64,000 nt of DNA. Source: Paraburkholderia sp. Ac-20340 (GTDB lineage: Bacteria; Pseudomonadota; Gammaproteobacteria; Burkholderiales; Burkholderiaceae). The translations under genes and the position numbers were made by a program. Of the stretch, positions 34,503 through 43,893 are shown piece after piece. The notes under the pieces are model-generated. The model was not told the DNA's origin, made no database searches, and worked only from the letters and a program-made list of their open reading frames with translations. Positions within the stretch are counted from its first letter, which is position 1. Each line of letters begins with the position of its first letter. The stretch spans positions 186,001 through 250,000 of the forward strand of contig NZ_JAAGPR010000003.1 in the NCBI RefSeq assembly GCF_017104965.1. The letters run 5' to 3'.

Positions 34503-35452
34503 TTGCCGCGGCCCTCCAGTTCTTTTGCCTGGAAGTGCTGGAACATCGCCATCGGCACGAGCAGCAGCAGGACCATGGCGCAGGTCACGGCGGAAGCCAT
34601 CGGCCAGTCGGCGTTATCGAAGAACTCGTTCCACATGACGCGGCCGATCATCAGCGTATTCGCGCCGCCGAGCAGTTCTGGAATCACGTACTCGCCCACC
34701 GCCGGGATGAACACCAGCAGACAGCCCGCGATGATGCCGTTCTTCGAGAGCGGCAGCGTGATTTCGAGGAACGCGCGCCACGGCTTCGCGCCCAGATCGT
34801 AGGCCGCTTCGAGCAGCGTCAGATCCATTTTCACGAGATGCGCGTAAAGCGGCATCACGAGAAACGGCAGATACGAATACACCATGCCGATATAAACGGC
34901 CGTATTGGTGTGATACAGCTCGATCGGCGAATGGATGAGGCCGGTCCACATCAGGAAATTGTTCAGCAGTCCGTTGTTCTTCAGAATGCCGATCCATGCG
35001 TAGACGCGGATCAGGAACGAAGTCCAGAACGGCAACATCACGGCCATCATGAGGATGTTGCGCGTGGCCGGATTCGAGCGCGCGATGTAGTACGCCATCG
35101 GATAGCCGATCAGCAGACACAGCAGCGTCGAAATCCCCGCCACGACCACCGAATTCACGTAGGTCGCGAAATACAGGCTGTCCTGGAACAGAAACGCGTA
35201 GTGCGAGAGGTCGAGCGCGATGTGCCAGACGCCGTCGCTGAACGACGTGAGTTCCGTGTACGGCGGAATGCCCAGTTGCTGGTCGGCGAAGCTGATCTTC
35301 ACCACCAGGATGAACGGCACGAGGAAGAACAGCAGCAACCAGAAGAACGGTCCCGCCACCACGGCAGTGCGACCGGTCAGGTTGAAGCGCTTCGCCGGCC
35401 AGTTCAGGATTTTCCTGAATCTGCCTGGGGCGCTGATGGGCGTAGTGCTCAT
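34499..35452 (-). CDS. potH: putrescine ABC transporter permease PotH
   Basis: A 317-residue permease with a longer cytoplasmic N-terminus (about 30 residues) before TM1 (VVAGPFFWLLLFFLVPFILV), as in PotH. The EAA loop reads LEAAYDLGAKPWRAFLEITLP. The periplasmic loops include WTGLIHSPIELYHT. It overlaps potG upstream and potI downstream by ATGA on both sides, so subunit synthesis is probably coupled. Confidence 0.9.
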   Translation of the reverse strand: MSTTPISAPGRFRKILNWPAKRFNLTGRTAVVAGPFFWLLLFFLVPFILVVKISFADQQLGIPPYTELTSFSDGVWHIALDLSHYAFLFQDSLYFATYVNSVVVAGISTLLCLLIGYPMAYYIARSNPATRNILMMAVMLPFWTSFLIRVYAWIGILKNNGLLNNFLMWTGLIHSPIELYHTNTAVYIGMVYSYLPFLVMPLYAHLVKMDLTLLEAAYDLGAKPWRAFLEITLPLSKNGIIAGCLLVFIPAVGEYVIPELLGGANTLMIGRVMWNEFFDNADWPMASAVTCAMVLLLLVPMAMFQHFQAKELEGRGK

Positions 35453-36609
35453 GACGTCAGCACCACACCGGCCGAGGCGCTCCAGCGCACATAGACTTCG
35501 TCTTCCCAGGTCGGGGAATCGATTTCGGAAAGCGCGAGGCTAGACATGTTCGCGATCACCGTCTTGCCCGAGTCGAGCTTGACGTGATAGAGCGAGTAGC
35601 CGCCCATGTACGCGATGTTCTTCACCACGCCCTTGCCCCAGTTGAAGACGCCTTCGGGCGGCTTGCGCGTGAGCGAGATGCGCTCCGGGCGCACCGAGAT
35701 CGTCACGGGCATGCCGAGCGGTCCGGTGATGCCGTGGTTCACGTAAAGATGCACGGGCAGATCCGGCGATTCCACGTAGACGTGGTCCGGTTCGTCTTCC
35801 ACCACCTTGCCTTCGAACAGATTGGTCGAGCCGATGAATTCCGCCGAGAAGCGGCTATTCGGATACTCGTAGACCTGATTCGGCGTGCCGAGCTGGACGA
35901 TCTCGCCTTCGCTCATGACGGCGAGGCGGCCCGCCATCGTCATCGCTTCTTCCTGGTCGTGGGTGACCATGATGCAGGTGACGCCGACCTTGTCGAGAAT
36001 GTTGACGAGTTCGATCTGCGTGCGCTGGCGAATCTGCTTGTCGAGCGCGGACATCGGCTCGTCGAGCAGCAGCAGCTTGGGACGCTTGACGAGCGAGCGC
36101 GCCAGCGCGACGCGCTGCTGCTGGCCGCCCGAAAGCTGATGCGGCTTACGTTTGGCGAAACGCGACATCTGCACCAGTTCGAGCACATTGGCCACGCGCT
36201 CCTGGAGCTCGGCCTTTTTCACGCCTTCCTGGCGCAGCCCGAAGCCGACGTTCGATTCCACCGTCATATGCGGGAAAAGCGCGTACGACTGGAACATCAT
36301 GTTGACCGGACGGCGGTACGGCGGCAGCGTGGCGAGGTCTTCGCCATCGATCAGGATCTTGCCCGACGTGACCGATTCGAGACCGGCCAGCATGCGCAGC
36401 AAGGTAGACTTGCCGCAGCCCGAGCTGCCAAGCAGCGCGAACAGCTCGCCCTTCTTCACCGACAGGTTGACACCCTTGACGGCCGTGGTGTCGCCAAACT
36501 TCTTGACGACATCGACGACCTGCACGAAGTTGTCCGCGGCTGGATCGCTCGCGGCGAAGCCCGTAGGCAGCGCGCCGGCTGCGGCCGGCACACTCGACTG
36601 GTCACTCAT
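35449..36609 (-). CDS. potG: putrescine ABC transporter ATPase PotG
   Basis: A 386-residue ATPase. Walker A is LGSSGCGKST, the Q-loop lies in NMMFQSYALFPH, the signature is LSGGQQQRVALARSL, Walker B is LLLLDEPMSALD and the switch His is in MVTHDQEEA. A C-terminal TOBE domain follows (VTISVRPERISLT). ATG 36609 (MSDQ) was chosen over an upstream in-frame start because it is family-like and has a GAGAGA ribosome binding site. It energises PotHI. Confidence 0.92.
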   Translation of the reverse strand: MSDQSSVPAAAGALPTGFAASDPAADNFVQVVDVVKKFGDTTAVKGVNLSVKKGELFALLGSSGCGKSTLLRMLAGLESVTSGKILIDGEDLATLPPYRRPVNMMFQSYALFPHMTVESNVGFGLRQEGVKKAELQERVANVLELVQMSRFAKRKPHQLSGGQQQRVALARSLVKRPKLLLLDEPMSALDKQIRQRTQIELVNILDKVGVTCIMVTHDQEEAMTMAGRLAVMSEGEIVQLGTPNQVYEYPNSRFSAEFIGSTNLFEGKVVEDEPDHVYVESPDLPVHLYVNHGITGPLGMPVTISVRPERISLTRKPPEGVFNWGKGVVKNIAYMGGYSLYHVKLDSGKTVIANMSSLALSEIDSPTWEDEVYVRWSASAGVVLTS

Positions 36610-36662
36610 GATTCTCTCTGCCCTGCCTTTCTGACTTGATACCTGGACGGGGTTGACGAACA

Positions 36663-36688
36663 AAGCCCCCGGTAGGTGCCGAGGGCTT
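36663..36688 (-). other. stem-loop in the potF-potG intercistronic gap
   Basis: A 10-bp stem with one G-U pair, 36663-36672 with 36679-36688, and a 6-base loop. On the minus strand it follows potF and runs into TTTGTTC, too poor for full termination. It could protect the potF mRNA or reduce read-through, giving more binding protein than channel; that role is inference. Confidence 0.55.
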
Positions 36689-36732
36689 GGGGTAAAACGT
36701 GAAACGAAGCGCTAGCTACGCTCCCGGTCGCG

Positions 36733-37833
36733 TCAGCGGCCCGACTTGAATTCGGTCCACAGACGCGTCTGCAGGCGCTGGATTTCCGGCGGCAGCGGCT
36801 TGAGCAGGAACAGCGTCTTGAGCACTTCCGGCGACGGATAGACCGCCGGATCGTTGGCGATGTCCTTGTTCACGTACTTGCGCGCTTCCGCATTGGCGCT
36901 CGGGTAGTACACGGCGTTGGTGATCGCGGCGTGCACCTGCGGCGTCTCGATGTAGTTGATCCACTCGTGCGCGGCTTCCTTGTGCTGCGCATCCTTCGGG
37001 ATGGTCATCACGTCGAACCAGATCGGCGCGCCGCCCTTCGGGATTTCGTACTCGATCTTGTACGGCTTCTTCGCGTCGATGGCGCGGTGCTTGGCGATCA
37101 CGACGTCGCCCGAGTAACCGTACGCAAAGCAGACGTCGCCGCCCACGAGGTCATTGATGTAGCCCGACGAGCTGAACTGCGTGATGAACGGACGGATCTT
37201 CTTCATCATCGCGAGCGCGGCGCGATAGTCGTCCGGATTCGTCGAAAGCGGGTCTTTGCCGATGTAGTGCAGCGCGGCGGCGAAGAACTGGTCCGGCGCG
37301 TCGAGCACGGAAACACCGCAGGCCTTCAGCTTCGAGAGGTTCTCGGGCTTGAAGAGGATGTCCCAGTTGTCGAGCGGCACGTTCTTGCCGAGGATCTGCT
37401 GCGCCTTGTCGACGTTATAGGCGAGACCCGTCGTGCCGTAGGCCCAGGGCACCGCGTACTTGTTGCCCGGATCCGCACCGGCGACCAGCGCCATCAGTTG
37501 CGGATCGAGATACTTGAGGTTCGGGATCTTCGACTTGTCGAGCGGCGAGAAGATGCCGGCGGCGATCTGCTTGCCCGCGTAATTGGTGGTCGGCACGACG
37601 ACGTCGTAACCCGAATTGCCCGCGAGCAGCTTGGCCTGCAGCGTGTCGTCGCTGTCGTAGTTGTCGTACTTGACGGTGACGCCGGTCTGCTTCTGGAAGT
37701 TCGGAATCGTGTCTTTGGCGATGTAATCGGACCAGTTGTACACGTTCAGTTGCGTGTCTTTTGCGACCGACGCGACCCACGGCGACGCACACAGTGCGAG
37801 CACAGCCAGTTTCGCCAAAACCCGTTTCTTCAT
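36733..37833 (-). CDS. potF: periplasmic putrescine-binding protein PotF
   Basis: A 366-residue extracytoplasmic solute-binding protein. The signal peptide is residues 1-24 (MKKRVLAKLAVLALCASPWVASVA). The mature start is LNVYNWSDYIAKDTIPNFQKQ, the polyamine-binding-protein hallmark; later VVPTTNY, VPWAYGTTGLAYN and the C-terminal PLPPEIQRLQTRLW are also typical. Trp and Asp residues in these segments line the polyamine site in PotF/PotD. It could also bind spermidine. ATG 37833 has GGAGAA upstream. Confidence 0.9.
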   Translation of the reverse strand: MKKRVLAKLAVLALCASPWVASVAKDTQLNVYNWSDYIAKDTIPNFQKQTGVTVKYDNYDSDDTLQAKLLAGNSGYDVVVPTTNYAGKQIAAGIFSPLDKSKIPNLKYLDPQLMALVAGADPGNKYAVPWAYGTTGLAYNVDKAQQILGKNVPLDNWDILFKPENLSKLKACGVSVLDAPDQFFAAALHYIGKDPLSTNPDDYRAALAMMKKIRPFITQFSSSGYINDLVGGDVCFAYGYSGDVVIAKHRAIDAKKPYKIEYEIPKGGAPIWFDVMTIPKDAQHKEAAHEWINYIETPQVHAAITNAVYYPSANAEARKYVNKDIANDPAVYPSPEVLKTLFLLKPLPPEIQRLQTRLWTEFKSGR

Positions 37834-38388
37834 CCCGTTCTCCGTTCTGAGCCTGCCGCTTGAGGTCGTTTGAGTTGATTCCCAGCGTGTTATCAGGCTG
37901 TATCCGCCTTTGAACTGCCGGCCAATCGATGGCTTGCGCATGAATGCGCAGTTCGCGATTGATGGCCAGCCGTCGCCTTGTGTTTACTGCATGTTCTGCC
38001 TGCGTGCCGCACCGGGCGGCCCCGAGAATTTACCGAACCTACCATCAATCGCGCCAGGCGACAAAAAAGAACGCCAGCTTGTCGCACAAACGGAACAGCG
38101 TCCGAATGGCCGATAGACCCACGCGCAAAGCGTGCAGCAGACGGTAAATCGCGCGCAATTTTAGCCGTTTGAGCGTCCCTGTCCACAAAAAAAACGGCGA
38201 ACGCAACTTTCACGCGACGCCAGCCGCCCGGCACCGGAATACCGCCCATTCCTGCACCAAAAAATTACTTGCCCTTTCAACTGGATGGGCAAAAAAAGGC
38301 CGCCCCGGCTTATCGGTTAACATAGCGGGGTTTTCCGCCCGGCCGGCGCGCCCTTTTCTGCCCGGCCATCCCGCCCCAAGACAGATCG
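37834..38388. other. 555-base divergent gap between potF and the DUF1289 gene
   Basis: It holds a candidate potF promoter at 38158-38185 and otherwise no convincing ORF; short open frames here lack ribosome binding sites and native codon use. CCCCG/CGGGG arms near 38305-38333, followed by TTTT, could form a weak hairpin before the DUF1289 gene. Confidence 0.4.
38158..38185 (-). promoter_or_regulatory. candidate potF promoter with long leader
   Basis: On the minus strand: -35 TGGACA (complement of 38180-38185), a 16-base spacer and -10 TAAAAT (complement of 38158-38163). Transcription from here would give a potF leader of about 315 bases. Confidence 0.4.
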
Positions 38389-38592
38389 ATGGCATCCAAT
38401 CTTCACGACCTTCCCGACAGCCCCTGCATCGGCGTGTGCTCCACGCTTTTCGACGATATCTGCAAAGGCTGCGGCCGCACCGCGATCGAAGTCTCGAACT
38501 GGGTTTTTCTGAGCGACGAAGAAAAGCGCGCCATCTGGACCCGCATCGAAAGCGAAGGCACCGCCATGCGTTTTCAGCGCAAGGACGGCTGA
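38389..38592 (+). CDS. DUF1289 small Cys-rich protein
   Basis: A 67-residue protein with SPCIGVCSTLFDDICKGCGRT at its N-terminus (CxxxC, then CxxC) and EISNW/EVSNW-type WVFLSDEEKRAIW. This is the DUF1289 family, whose four cysteines suggest zinc or iron-sulfur binding. The function is unknown. ATG 38389 has no strong ribosome binding site. It is convergent with ompW and shares a terminator. Confidence 0.85.
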   Translation: MASNLHDLPDSPCIGVCSTLFDDICKGCGRTAIEVSNWVFLSDEEKRAIWTRIESEGTAMRFQRKDG

Positions 38593-38620
38593 GCGCGCAC
38601 GCTTGAGTGTGCGTAGCGCA

Positions 38621-38647
38621 TAAAAAACGCCGGACACGCCGGCGTTT
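38621..38647. terminator. bidirectional terminator between the DUF1289 gene and ompW
   Basis: AAACGCCGG (38625-38633), a 5-base loop and CCGGCGTTT (38639-38647). An A run at 38622-38627 gives the U tract for ompW on the minus strand. Confidence 0.85.
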
Positions 38648-38678
38648 GCATTGACAGGCGCGTCTGACGCGCAAGCGC

Positions 38679-39317
38679 TCAGAACTTCATGCCGACGCCG
38701 ATACCCACGATGATCGGGTCGATATAGAGCGTGCCGATCGACTGGCCGTTGAGCGACGCGCCCGTGCGCATCCAGATCTTCTTGATGTCGGCGTTCACGA
38801 ACACATGCTTCGCGACCTGATAATCGACGCCGAACTGCAGCGCCGGCCCGAAGCTATGGTTGTCGATCGACACCTGCTGGCCGCCCGCGTGCAGACCGTT
38901 GTTGTAGAACAGCGTGTAGTTGATGCCCGCGCCCACGTATGGCCGGAACACGCCGGCGTTGTTGAAGTGGTATTGCAGCAGCAGCGTGGGCGGCAGCACG
39001 CCGACGCCGCCGAGCGCACCGATGCTCGACGTGACCTGATGGCGCGACGTGCCCAGAATCAGTTCCGCGCCGATGTTGTTGGTCACCATGTAGGTGAAAT
39101 CCAGCTCGGGAACGATGGCGTTGTTGACGTCGGTTTTCAGCGTGGAGAGCGTGCCGCTCGTGCCCACCTGCGGCATGATGCTGATCGCGCGCAGGCGCAC
39201 CAGCCAGTCGCCCGCGTAGATGCCCGTATCGGGCGTGGCGGCCTGCGCGGCCGATGCGCCGAACGCTGCGGCCAGTGCGAGCGCCGTGGCGAGGATGGTC
39301 TTCGTGTGATTTTTCAT
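38679..39317 (-). CDS. ompW: OmpW family outer-membrane protein
   Basis: A 212-residue beta-barrel protein. The signal peptide ends ASAAQAA (about residue 26). The mature chain begins with the family text GDWLVRLRAISIMPQ, has alternating aromatic strands (LDFTYMVTNNIGAELILGTS; LLLQYHFNN; FRPYVGAGINYTLFY) and ends in IIVGIGVGMKF with the C-terminal Phe needed for BAM insertion. It forms an 8-strand hydrophobic channel in the outer membrane. ATG 39317 is preceded by AGGGGAAA. Confidence 0.92.
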   Translation of the reverse strand: MKNHTKTILATALALAAAFGASAAQAATPDTGIYAGDWLVRLRAISIMPQVGTSGTLSTLKTDVNNAIVPELDFTYMVTNNIGAELILGTSRHQVTSSIGALGGVGVLPPTLLLQYHFNNAGVFRPYVGAGINYTLFYNNGLHAGGQQVSIDNHSFGPALQFGVDYQVAKHVFVNADIKKIWMRTGASLNGQSIGTLYIDPIIVGIGVGMKF

Positions 39318-39401
39318 GGTGATTTCCCCTGTGGTTCCCGCGGTAATTCGCAAGACAGTGCGAATTTTCCGAGGCAGGGGTCATCCCACGCTTGATGCGA
39401 A

Positions 39402-40592
39402 TCAGTTAAGCGCAAACGCCGCGCGATGTGCGACAGCAGGTCGCGCAGAACCGGTCAAAAGCAGCTCCAAAAGGTCTCTCACCGAGCGAATGGCGTTGCC
39501 AAAAGGCAACGCTTCGCGGCCGCGGAAGAACAGCCCGTTCGATACCTCGCCGCGCAGCGCAGCGGCCAGGCGCGTATCGATGCAGAAATGGCCGAACTTC
39601 TCGATGCCATCGCGCAGCCCGCACACCGACAGACATTCGAGCGCGGTCGGGCAAGCATTCTTCACCTGGCCGATCTTGGCGCGAATACGCGATTCGTTGC
39701 GCAGGTAACGATCGAGCCACGGCGTTTTCACCGCCCGCGCGGGCAAGCCCGTCACGCTGACGAATTCGACGATGTCTTCCGGTTTGGCATCGGCGAGCAC
39801 GCGCTTGAAGTTCGGATGCGCGTCGCCCTCTTCCGTCACCGCGAACGGCGTGCCCACCTGCACGCCATTGGCGCCCGCCTGCAGCCAGCGCCGCACGGCT
39901 TCGTGGCTGTTGATGCCGCCGCCGACAATCAGCGGCACATCGGCGCGCGTAATGCCGAGCGTGGCGTACACGGCGTCCAGCTCCTCGAAAATGCGCTCGA
40001 AGCCGAAGCGTTCGTTCTGCATATCGGCGAGATCGGTCACGCCGAGGTGGCCGCCCGCGTGGGCCGGATGTTCGAGCACCACGGCGTCGGGCAGACGGCC
40101 CTTTTTCATCCACTTCTTGAGCACGAGCGAGACGCCGCGTGCGTCGGAGAGAATCGGGATCAGCGCGATATCGACGCCTTGCGTGAGATCGGGCAGATCG
40201 AGCGGCAGACCCGCGCCCATGACGATGGCGTCGGCGCCGTGCTCGCAGGCCGCGCGCACGTAATCGGCGTGGGCATTGACGGCTTTCATGACGTTGACGG
40301 CGATCATGCCGCGGCCTTCGGCCAGCCTGCGCGCCGCTTCGATCTCGCGGCCGAGCGCGACGAGATTGGCTTGCGCGAGCGTTTCGTGGCGCGGATCGGC
40401 GCGGCATTGCTCGACGAGGTCGGCGTGATGATGGCGCAGATCGATACTCGCGATGGTGCCGAGCGCGCCCTCGCGCGCCACACTGCCCGCGAGCCGATGC
40501 GCGGAAATGCCGACGCCCATGCCGCCTTGCACGATGGGCAACAGTTGACGGCCACGAAGGTGGAGCGGCGCGAATGAATGATCAGGAAACAT
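39402..40592 (-). CDS. nitronate monooxygenase-like FMN protein (2-nitropropane dioxygenase family)
   Basis: A 396-residue TIM-barrel flavoprotein. FMN- and substrate-site segments are PIVQGGMGVGIS, VNVMKAV, HPAHAGGHLG with the family histidine, GGGINSHEAV and GVQVGTPF. It is longer than class I nitronate monooxygenases (about 350), with an extra C-terminal segment containing Cys residues (NACPTALECLSVCGLRDG). That extension resembles the group that includes 2-nitropropane dioxygenase-like enoyl reductases. The substrate is uncertain. It is a single gene. Confidence 0.8.
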   Translation of the reverse strand: MFPDHSFAPLHLRGRQLLPIVQGGMGVGISAHRLAGSVAREGALGTIASIDLRHHHADLVEQCRADPRHETLAQANLVALGREIEAARRLAEGRGMIAVNVMKAVNAHADYVRAACEHGADAIVMGAGLPLDLPDLTQGVDIALIPILSDARGVSLVLKKWMKKGRLPDAVVLEHPAHAGGHLGVTDLADMQNERFGFERIFEELDAVYATLGITRADVPLIVGGGINSHEAVRRWLQAGANGVQVGTPFAVTEEGDAHPNFKRVLADAKPEDIVEFVSVTGLPARAVKTPWLDRYLRNESRIRAKIGQVKNACPTALECLSVCGLRDGIEKFGHFCIDTRLAAALRGEVSNGLFFRGREALPFGNAIRSVRDLLELLLTGSARPAVAHRAAFALN

Positions 40593-40676
40593 GGTGACCC
40601 GCTTTGCGTTGTCGATGACAAAACGCTAATGGTCGCGCGCACCCCAATTGCAGCATTGATAAAAGTCAAAAACTAT

Positions 40677-40702
40677 TGCGGGAGCCAGTCATGACTCCCG
40701 CA
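40677..40702 (-). terminator. terminator after the aldehyde dehydrogenase gene
   Basis: TGCGGGAG (40677-40684), a 10-base loop and CTCCCGCA (40695-40702). On the minus strand it is followed by a T-rich stretch (AATAGTTTTTGAC). It lies 73 bases after the gene. Confidence 0.65.
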
Positions 40703-40775
40703 GCAATGACCTTTATCAAGACGTCGCACCGAGACATTTGCAAGGCGCGACGGTTTTCTACGGGCTATCGAAGAC

Positions 40776-42209
40776 TCAGGCCTTCGGCACCTTGAACTGC
40801 ATCGACTTGTACTCGAGATATTCCTCGAGACCGTAGACACCGTTCTCACGGCCATGGCCCGACTGCTTGTAGCCGCCGAACGGCGCGGCCATATTCCATG
40901 CGCCGCCGTTGATGTCGATCTGGCCCGTGCGGATGCGGCGCGCCACGCGCATCGCGCGCTCGTCGCTGCCGGCCCACACTGCGCCGCCCAGACCGTAGAG
41001 CGAATCGTTGGCGATGGCGACGGCGTCGTCTTCGTTCTTGGCCGTGAGGATCGTCAGCACCGGGCCGAAGATTTCTTCCTGGGCGATGGCGGCGTCGCGC
41101 GGCACGCGGCCGAACACGGTCGGCTTCACGAAGAAGCCTTTCGTCAGGCCATCGGGCATGCCGGCGCCGCCGGTCACGAGTTCGGCGCCATCGGCGAGGC
41201 CGCGCTCGATGTAGTGCTGCACGCGCTCCTGCTGCACCTTCGAGGCAAGCGGGCCGAGCTTCGCCTTTTCGTCGCGCGGATCGGCGACGGTATAGGCTTC
41301 GGCGGCCGCTTTAGCCAGTTCGCGCGCTTCCTCGTAGCGCGATTCCGGCACGATCATGCGCGTGTGCGCCGAGCAGGTCTGCCCCGAGTTCAGGAAGCAC
41401 GCGCCCACGGTGCCCTTCACGGCGGCGGCGAAATCGGCATCGTCGAGCACCACGGAGGCCGATTTGCCGCCCAGTTCCAGCGCCACGCGCTTGACGCTCG
41501 CGGACGCCACTTCCGACACGCGCTTGCCCGCGCGCGTCGAGCCCGTGAACGAAACCATATCGACTTGCGGATGGCGCGCCATCAATTCGCCGACGACCGG
41601 GCCATATCCGCTCACGAGATTGAACACGCCTGCGGGCAGGCCCGCTTCGTGGATCGCCTCGGCGAGCACGAAGGCGTTCAGCGGCGCGATTTCGGACGGC
41701 TTGAGCACGACGGTGCAGCCTGCGGCCAGCGCGGCGGCAACCTTGAGCGTGATCTGGTTGAGCGGATAGTTCCACGGCGTAATGGCCGCGACCACGCCCA
41801 CCGGCTCGCGCACGACGAGCGAGTTGCCGACGCGTTCCTCGTACTGGAATTCGTTCGCGAGCTTCGCGTAGGCGCCCCAGTTGTAGACCGGGCCGCCCAC
41901 CTGGATCGCGCGCGCGAGCTTGAGCGGCATGCCGACTTCGCCCGCGATCAGTTGTGCGAGTTCGTCGGTGTGGGCTTTGAGGTTGTCGGCGATCTTTTGC
42001 AGATACGCGCCGCGCTCGGCGGCAGGTGTGGCAGCCCAGGCGTCGAAGGCCGCGCGGGCGGCGACGATGGCGGCTTCGGCATCGGCTTCGTTGCCTTCGG
42101 GGATGCGGCCCATCACGGCCTCGGTGCCCGAATCGAATACGTCGATCATGCCCTTGCCCTGCGGGGCAATCCATTGGCCGTTGATGTAGAGCTGGTCGTA
42201 CTGTTTCAT
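40776..42209 (-). CDS. aldehyde dehydrogenase family protein
   Basis: A 477-residue NAD(P)-dependent aldehyde dehydrogenase. It has the catalytic Cys279 in [11 protein letters not shown], the general-base Glu near residue 245 in LELGGKSA, the cofactor loop [10 protein letters not shown], and the conserved TPWNYPLNQ and EEIFGPVL. It oxidises an aldehyde to the acid. The closest general group by eye is the short-chain/phenylacetaldehyde-type ALDH; the substrate cannot be fixed. It has no operon partner. Confidence 0.9.
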   Translation of the reverse strand: MKQYDQLYINGQWIAPQGKGMIDVFDSGTEAVMGRIPEGNEADAEAAIVAARAAFDAWAATPAAERGAYLQKIADNLKAHTDELAQLIAGEVGMPLKLARAIQVGGPVYNWGAYAKLANEFQYEERVGNSLVVREPVGVVAAITPWNYPLNQITLKVAAALAAGCTVVLKPSEIAPLNAFVLAEAIHEAGLPAGVFNLVSGYGPVVGELMARHPQVDMVSFTGSTRAGKRVSEVASASVKRVALELGGKSASVVLDDADFAAAVKGTVGACFLNSGQTCSAHTRMIVPESRYEEARELAKAAAEAYTVADPRDEKAKLGPLASKVQQERVQHYIERGLADGAELVTGGAGMPDGLTKGFFVKPTVFGRVPRDAAIAQEEIFGPVLTILTAKNEDDAVAIANDSLYGLGGAVWAGSDERAMRVARRIRTGQIDINGGAWNMAAPFGGYKQSGHGRENGVYGLEEYLEYKSMQFKVPKA

Positions 42210-42374
42210 GCGCTGCTCCTGTCTCCGTTTGTGTGTTCGATGGCGTCGCCTTGCGGGACGCCGTGATCACGCATTCTAGCTTGGTTGACGCTTACGGAAG
42301 GTGGTGCACACATTCCGGCGACGGTTTCGGTCGCACCCTTATACTGCGCGCTCCTTTATTTGCTCATGTGCTTC

Positions 42375-43118
42375 ATGAAACGCATCCTGCTCTGCCTCGC
42401 CATTGGTCTCACGCCGCTGCTCGCTCACGCGGGCTGCGAAGACAACTTCCAGAAGTGGACTTCGCAATTGCATCCGGGCCGCACGCTCGACACGGAACAT
42501 GCGGCGTGCAAGGTCTGGCCTGCGAACGAAGCGCTGACGATTGCGGCGTTGCCGTTGCCGCAGAAGAACAACAATGACGATGAAGGTACCGATGATCTCG
42601 AAGTGCTGGTCGCGGACACGGCTTCAGGGACAGTCATCGCGCATCAGTTCCAGAAGTCGGCAATTTCGTACGATGCCGTCAGGTTCTCTGGTTTGACGAT
42701 CGACACAGCACGCTACCAGCTCACGCCGCAAAACCGTGCGTTTGGCGTACGGGTTTCGCATGAGGGTTCATCGCGCGTCAATCCGTTCGGACAAACGGCG
42801 CTGAGCCTTTACGTCGTCGATGGCCAAAGCCTGCGAACGGTTGTTGATCGCCTGATCGTGGAAGATTCGGGCGGCGAGTGGGACGGCAATTGCGCGGGCG
42901 ACTTCAGCAATACGACGCGCACGCTCGACCTTGGGCCGGCCGGCAAGGAAGGCTATGCCGTTCTGAAGGGTAAGGAATTGTCCTCGCAAACCACCAACGT
43001 GGTGCGGGGCGGCGATTGCAAGTACGACATCAATAAATCGAGCAAGCGCACGGGCTTCACGCTCGAATACAAGAACGGCAAATACGGCGTGCCGAAGGGT
43101 ATGCAGTACACCGACTGA
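42375..43118 (+). CDS. secreted hypothetical protein, first of a tandem paralogous pair
   Basis: A 247-residue exported protein. The signal peptide is MKRILLCLAIGLTPLLAHAG. The mature part starts CEDNFQKW and shares with the next gene the blocks LHPGR, EHAACKVWPANEALTIAALP, VLVADT and YQLTP. Four Cys are spread along the chain and probably pair in the periplasm. I chose ATG 42375; ATG 42366 adds three residues. A possible -10, TATACT, is at 42340-42345. No named family is recognised. Confidence 0.7.
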   Translation: MKRILLCLAIGLTPLLAHAGCEDNFQKWTSQLHPGRTLDTEHAACKVWPANEALTIAALPLPQKNNNDDEGTDDLEVLVADTASGTVIAHQFQKSAISYDAVRFSGLTIDTARYQLTPQNRAFGVRVSHEGSSRVNPFGQTALSLYVVDGQSLRTVVDRLIVEDSGGEWDGNCAGDFSNTTRTLDLGPAGKEGYAVLKGKELSSQTTNVVRGGDCKYDINKSSKRTGFTLEYKNGKYGVPKGMQYTD

Positions 43119-43136
43119 CACTTGGAGTGCATCCGC

Positions 43137-43883
43137 ATGAAGCGCCCACTGCTCACTCTCGTTGCCGGCCTTGCCCCGCTCTTCGCACATGCTGGGTGCG
43201 AGGAGCACTTCCAGATATGGATGGAAAAACTGCATCCTGGTCAATCGCTCGACCGGGAACACGCCGCCTGCAAAATCTGGCCAGCGAACGAGGCGCTGAC
43301 GATTGCGGCGCTACCGATCAAGCATGCATCAGACAACGACGATGGCGGGAGTATCGACGTTGACGTGCTGGTCGCCGACACATCGACGGGCACGATCGCC
43401 GCGCACCATTTTCAGGCGGCTGCAGTCCAATATGAATCAGGCCATTTTTTTGACGGCATCGAGATCGATAGTGCGCGTTACCAACTCACGCCCACGCAGC
43501 GAGCGATCGGCGTTCGATTGACGTCGTCGGGCGGCTATCCCGCGGATATGTCGGGCGTCACGACGCTTAGCCTGTATCTGTTCAACGACGCCCGCATGCG
43601 AACCGTGCTGGATCGCATGAAAGTCGGCGAATGGCATGCCAGCCGCGGCAGTGCCTGCGACTCCGAAGAGACCGATACGAAACGTACGATTACGATGGGC
43701 GTCGCGTCGGCGAATGACTACGCGCCCCTCAAGATCGAAGAGAGAACGATCGACCAAACAGTAAGCGGCAATGCCGAAAAGTGCTGGGTCAGCAAATCGC
43801 CAGCGCAACGCCGCAGCGTGACGTTGCCATATCAACATGGCACCTACGGCATCCCAGCCGACCTCCAATATTCGAACGATTGA
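43137..43883 (+). CDS. secreted hypothetical protein, second of a tandem paralogous pair
   Basis: A 248-residue exported protein with signal peptide MKRPLLTLVAGLAPLFAHAG. It is clearly homologous to the gene 18 bases upstream: the first 50 mature residues are nearly the same (CEEHFQIWMEKLHPGQSLD, EHAACKIWPANEALTIAALP), and both end in a YGIP/YGVP...QY motif. Conservation fades in the middle. The ribosome binding site is GGAG 11 bases before ATG 43137. The two genes form an operon. The function is unknown. Confidence 0.7.
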   Translation: MKRPLLTLVAGLAPLFAHAGCEEHFQIWMEKLHPGQSLDREHAACKIWPANEALTIAALPIKHASDNDDGGSIDVDVLVADTSTGTIAAHHFQAAAVQYESGHFFDGIEIDSARYQLTPTQRAIGVRLTSSGGYPADMSGVTTLSLYLFNDARMRTVLDRMKVGEWHASRGSACDSEETDTKRTITMGVASANDYAPLKIEERTIDQTVSGNAEKCWVSKSPAQRRSVTLPYQHGTYGIPADLQYSND

Positions 43884-43893
43884 GCCGGACGGT

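Noticed and set aside
37910..38172. Three short overlapping plus-strand frames in the potF upstream gap
   Set aside because: There is no consistent codon bias or ribosome binding site, and the frames cover the candidate potF promoter region.
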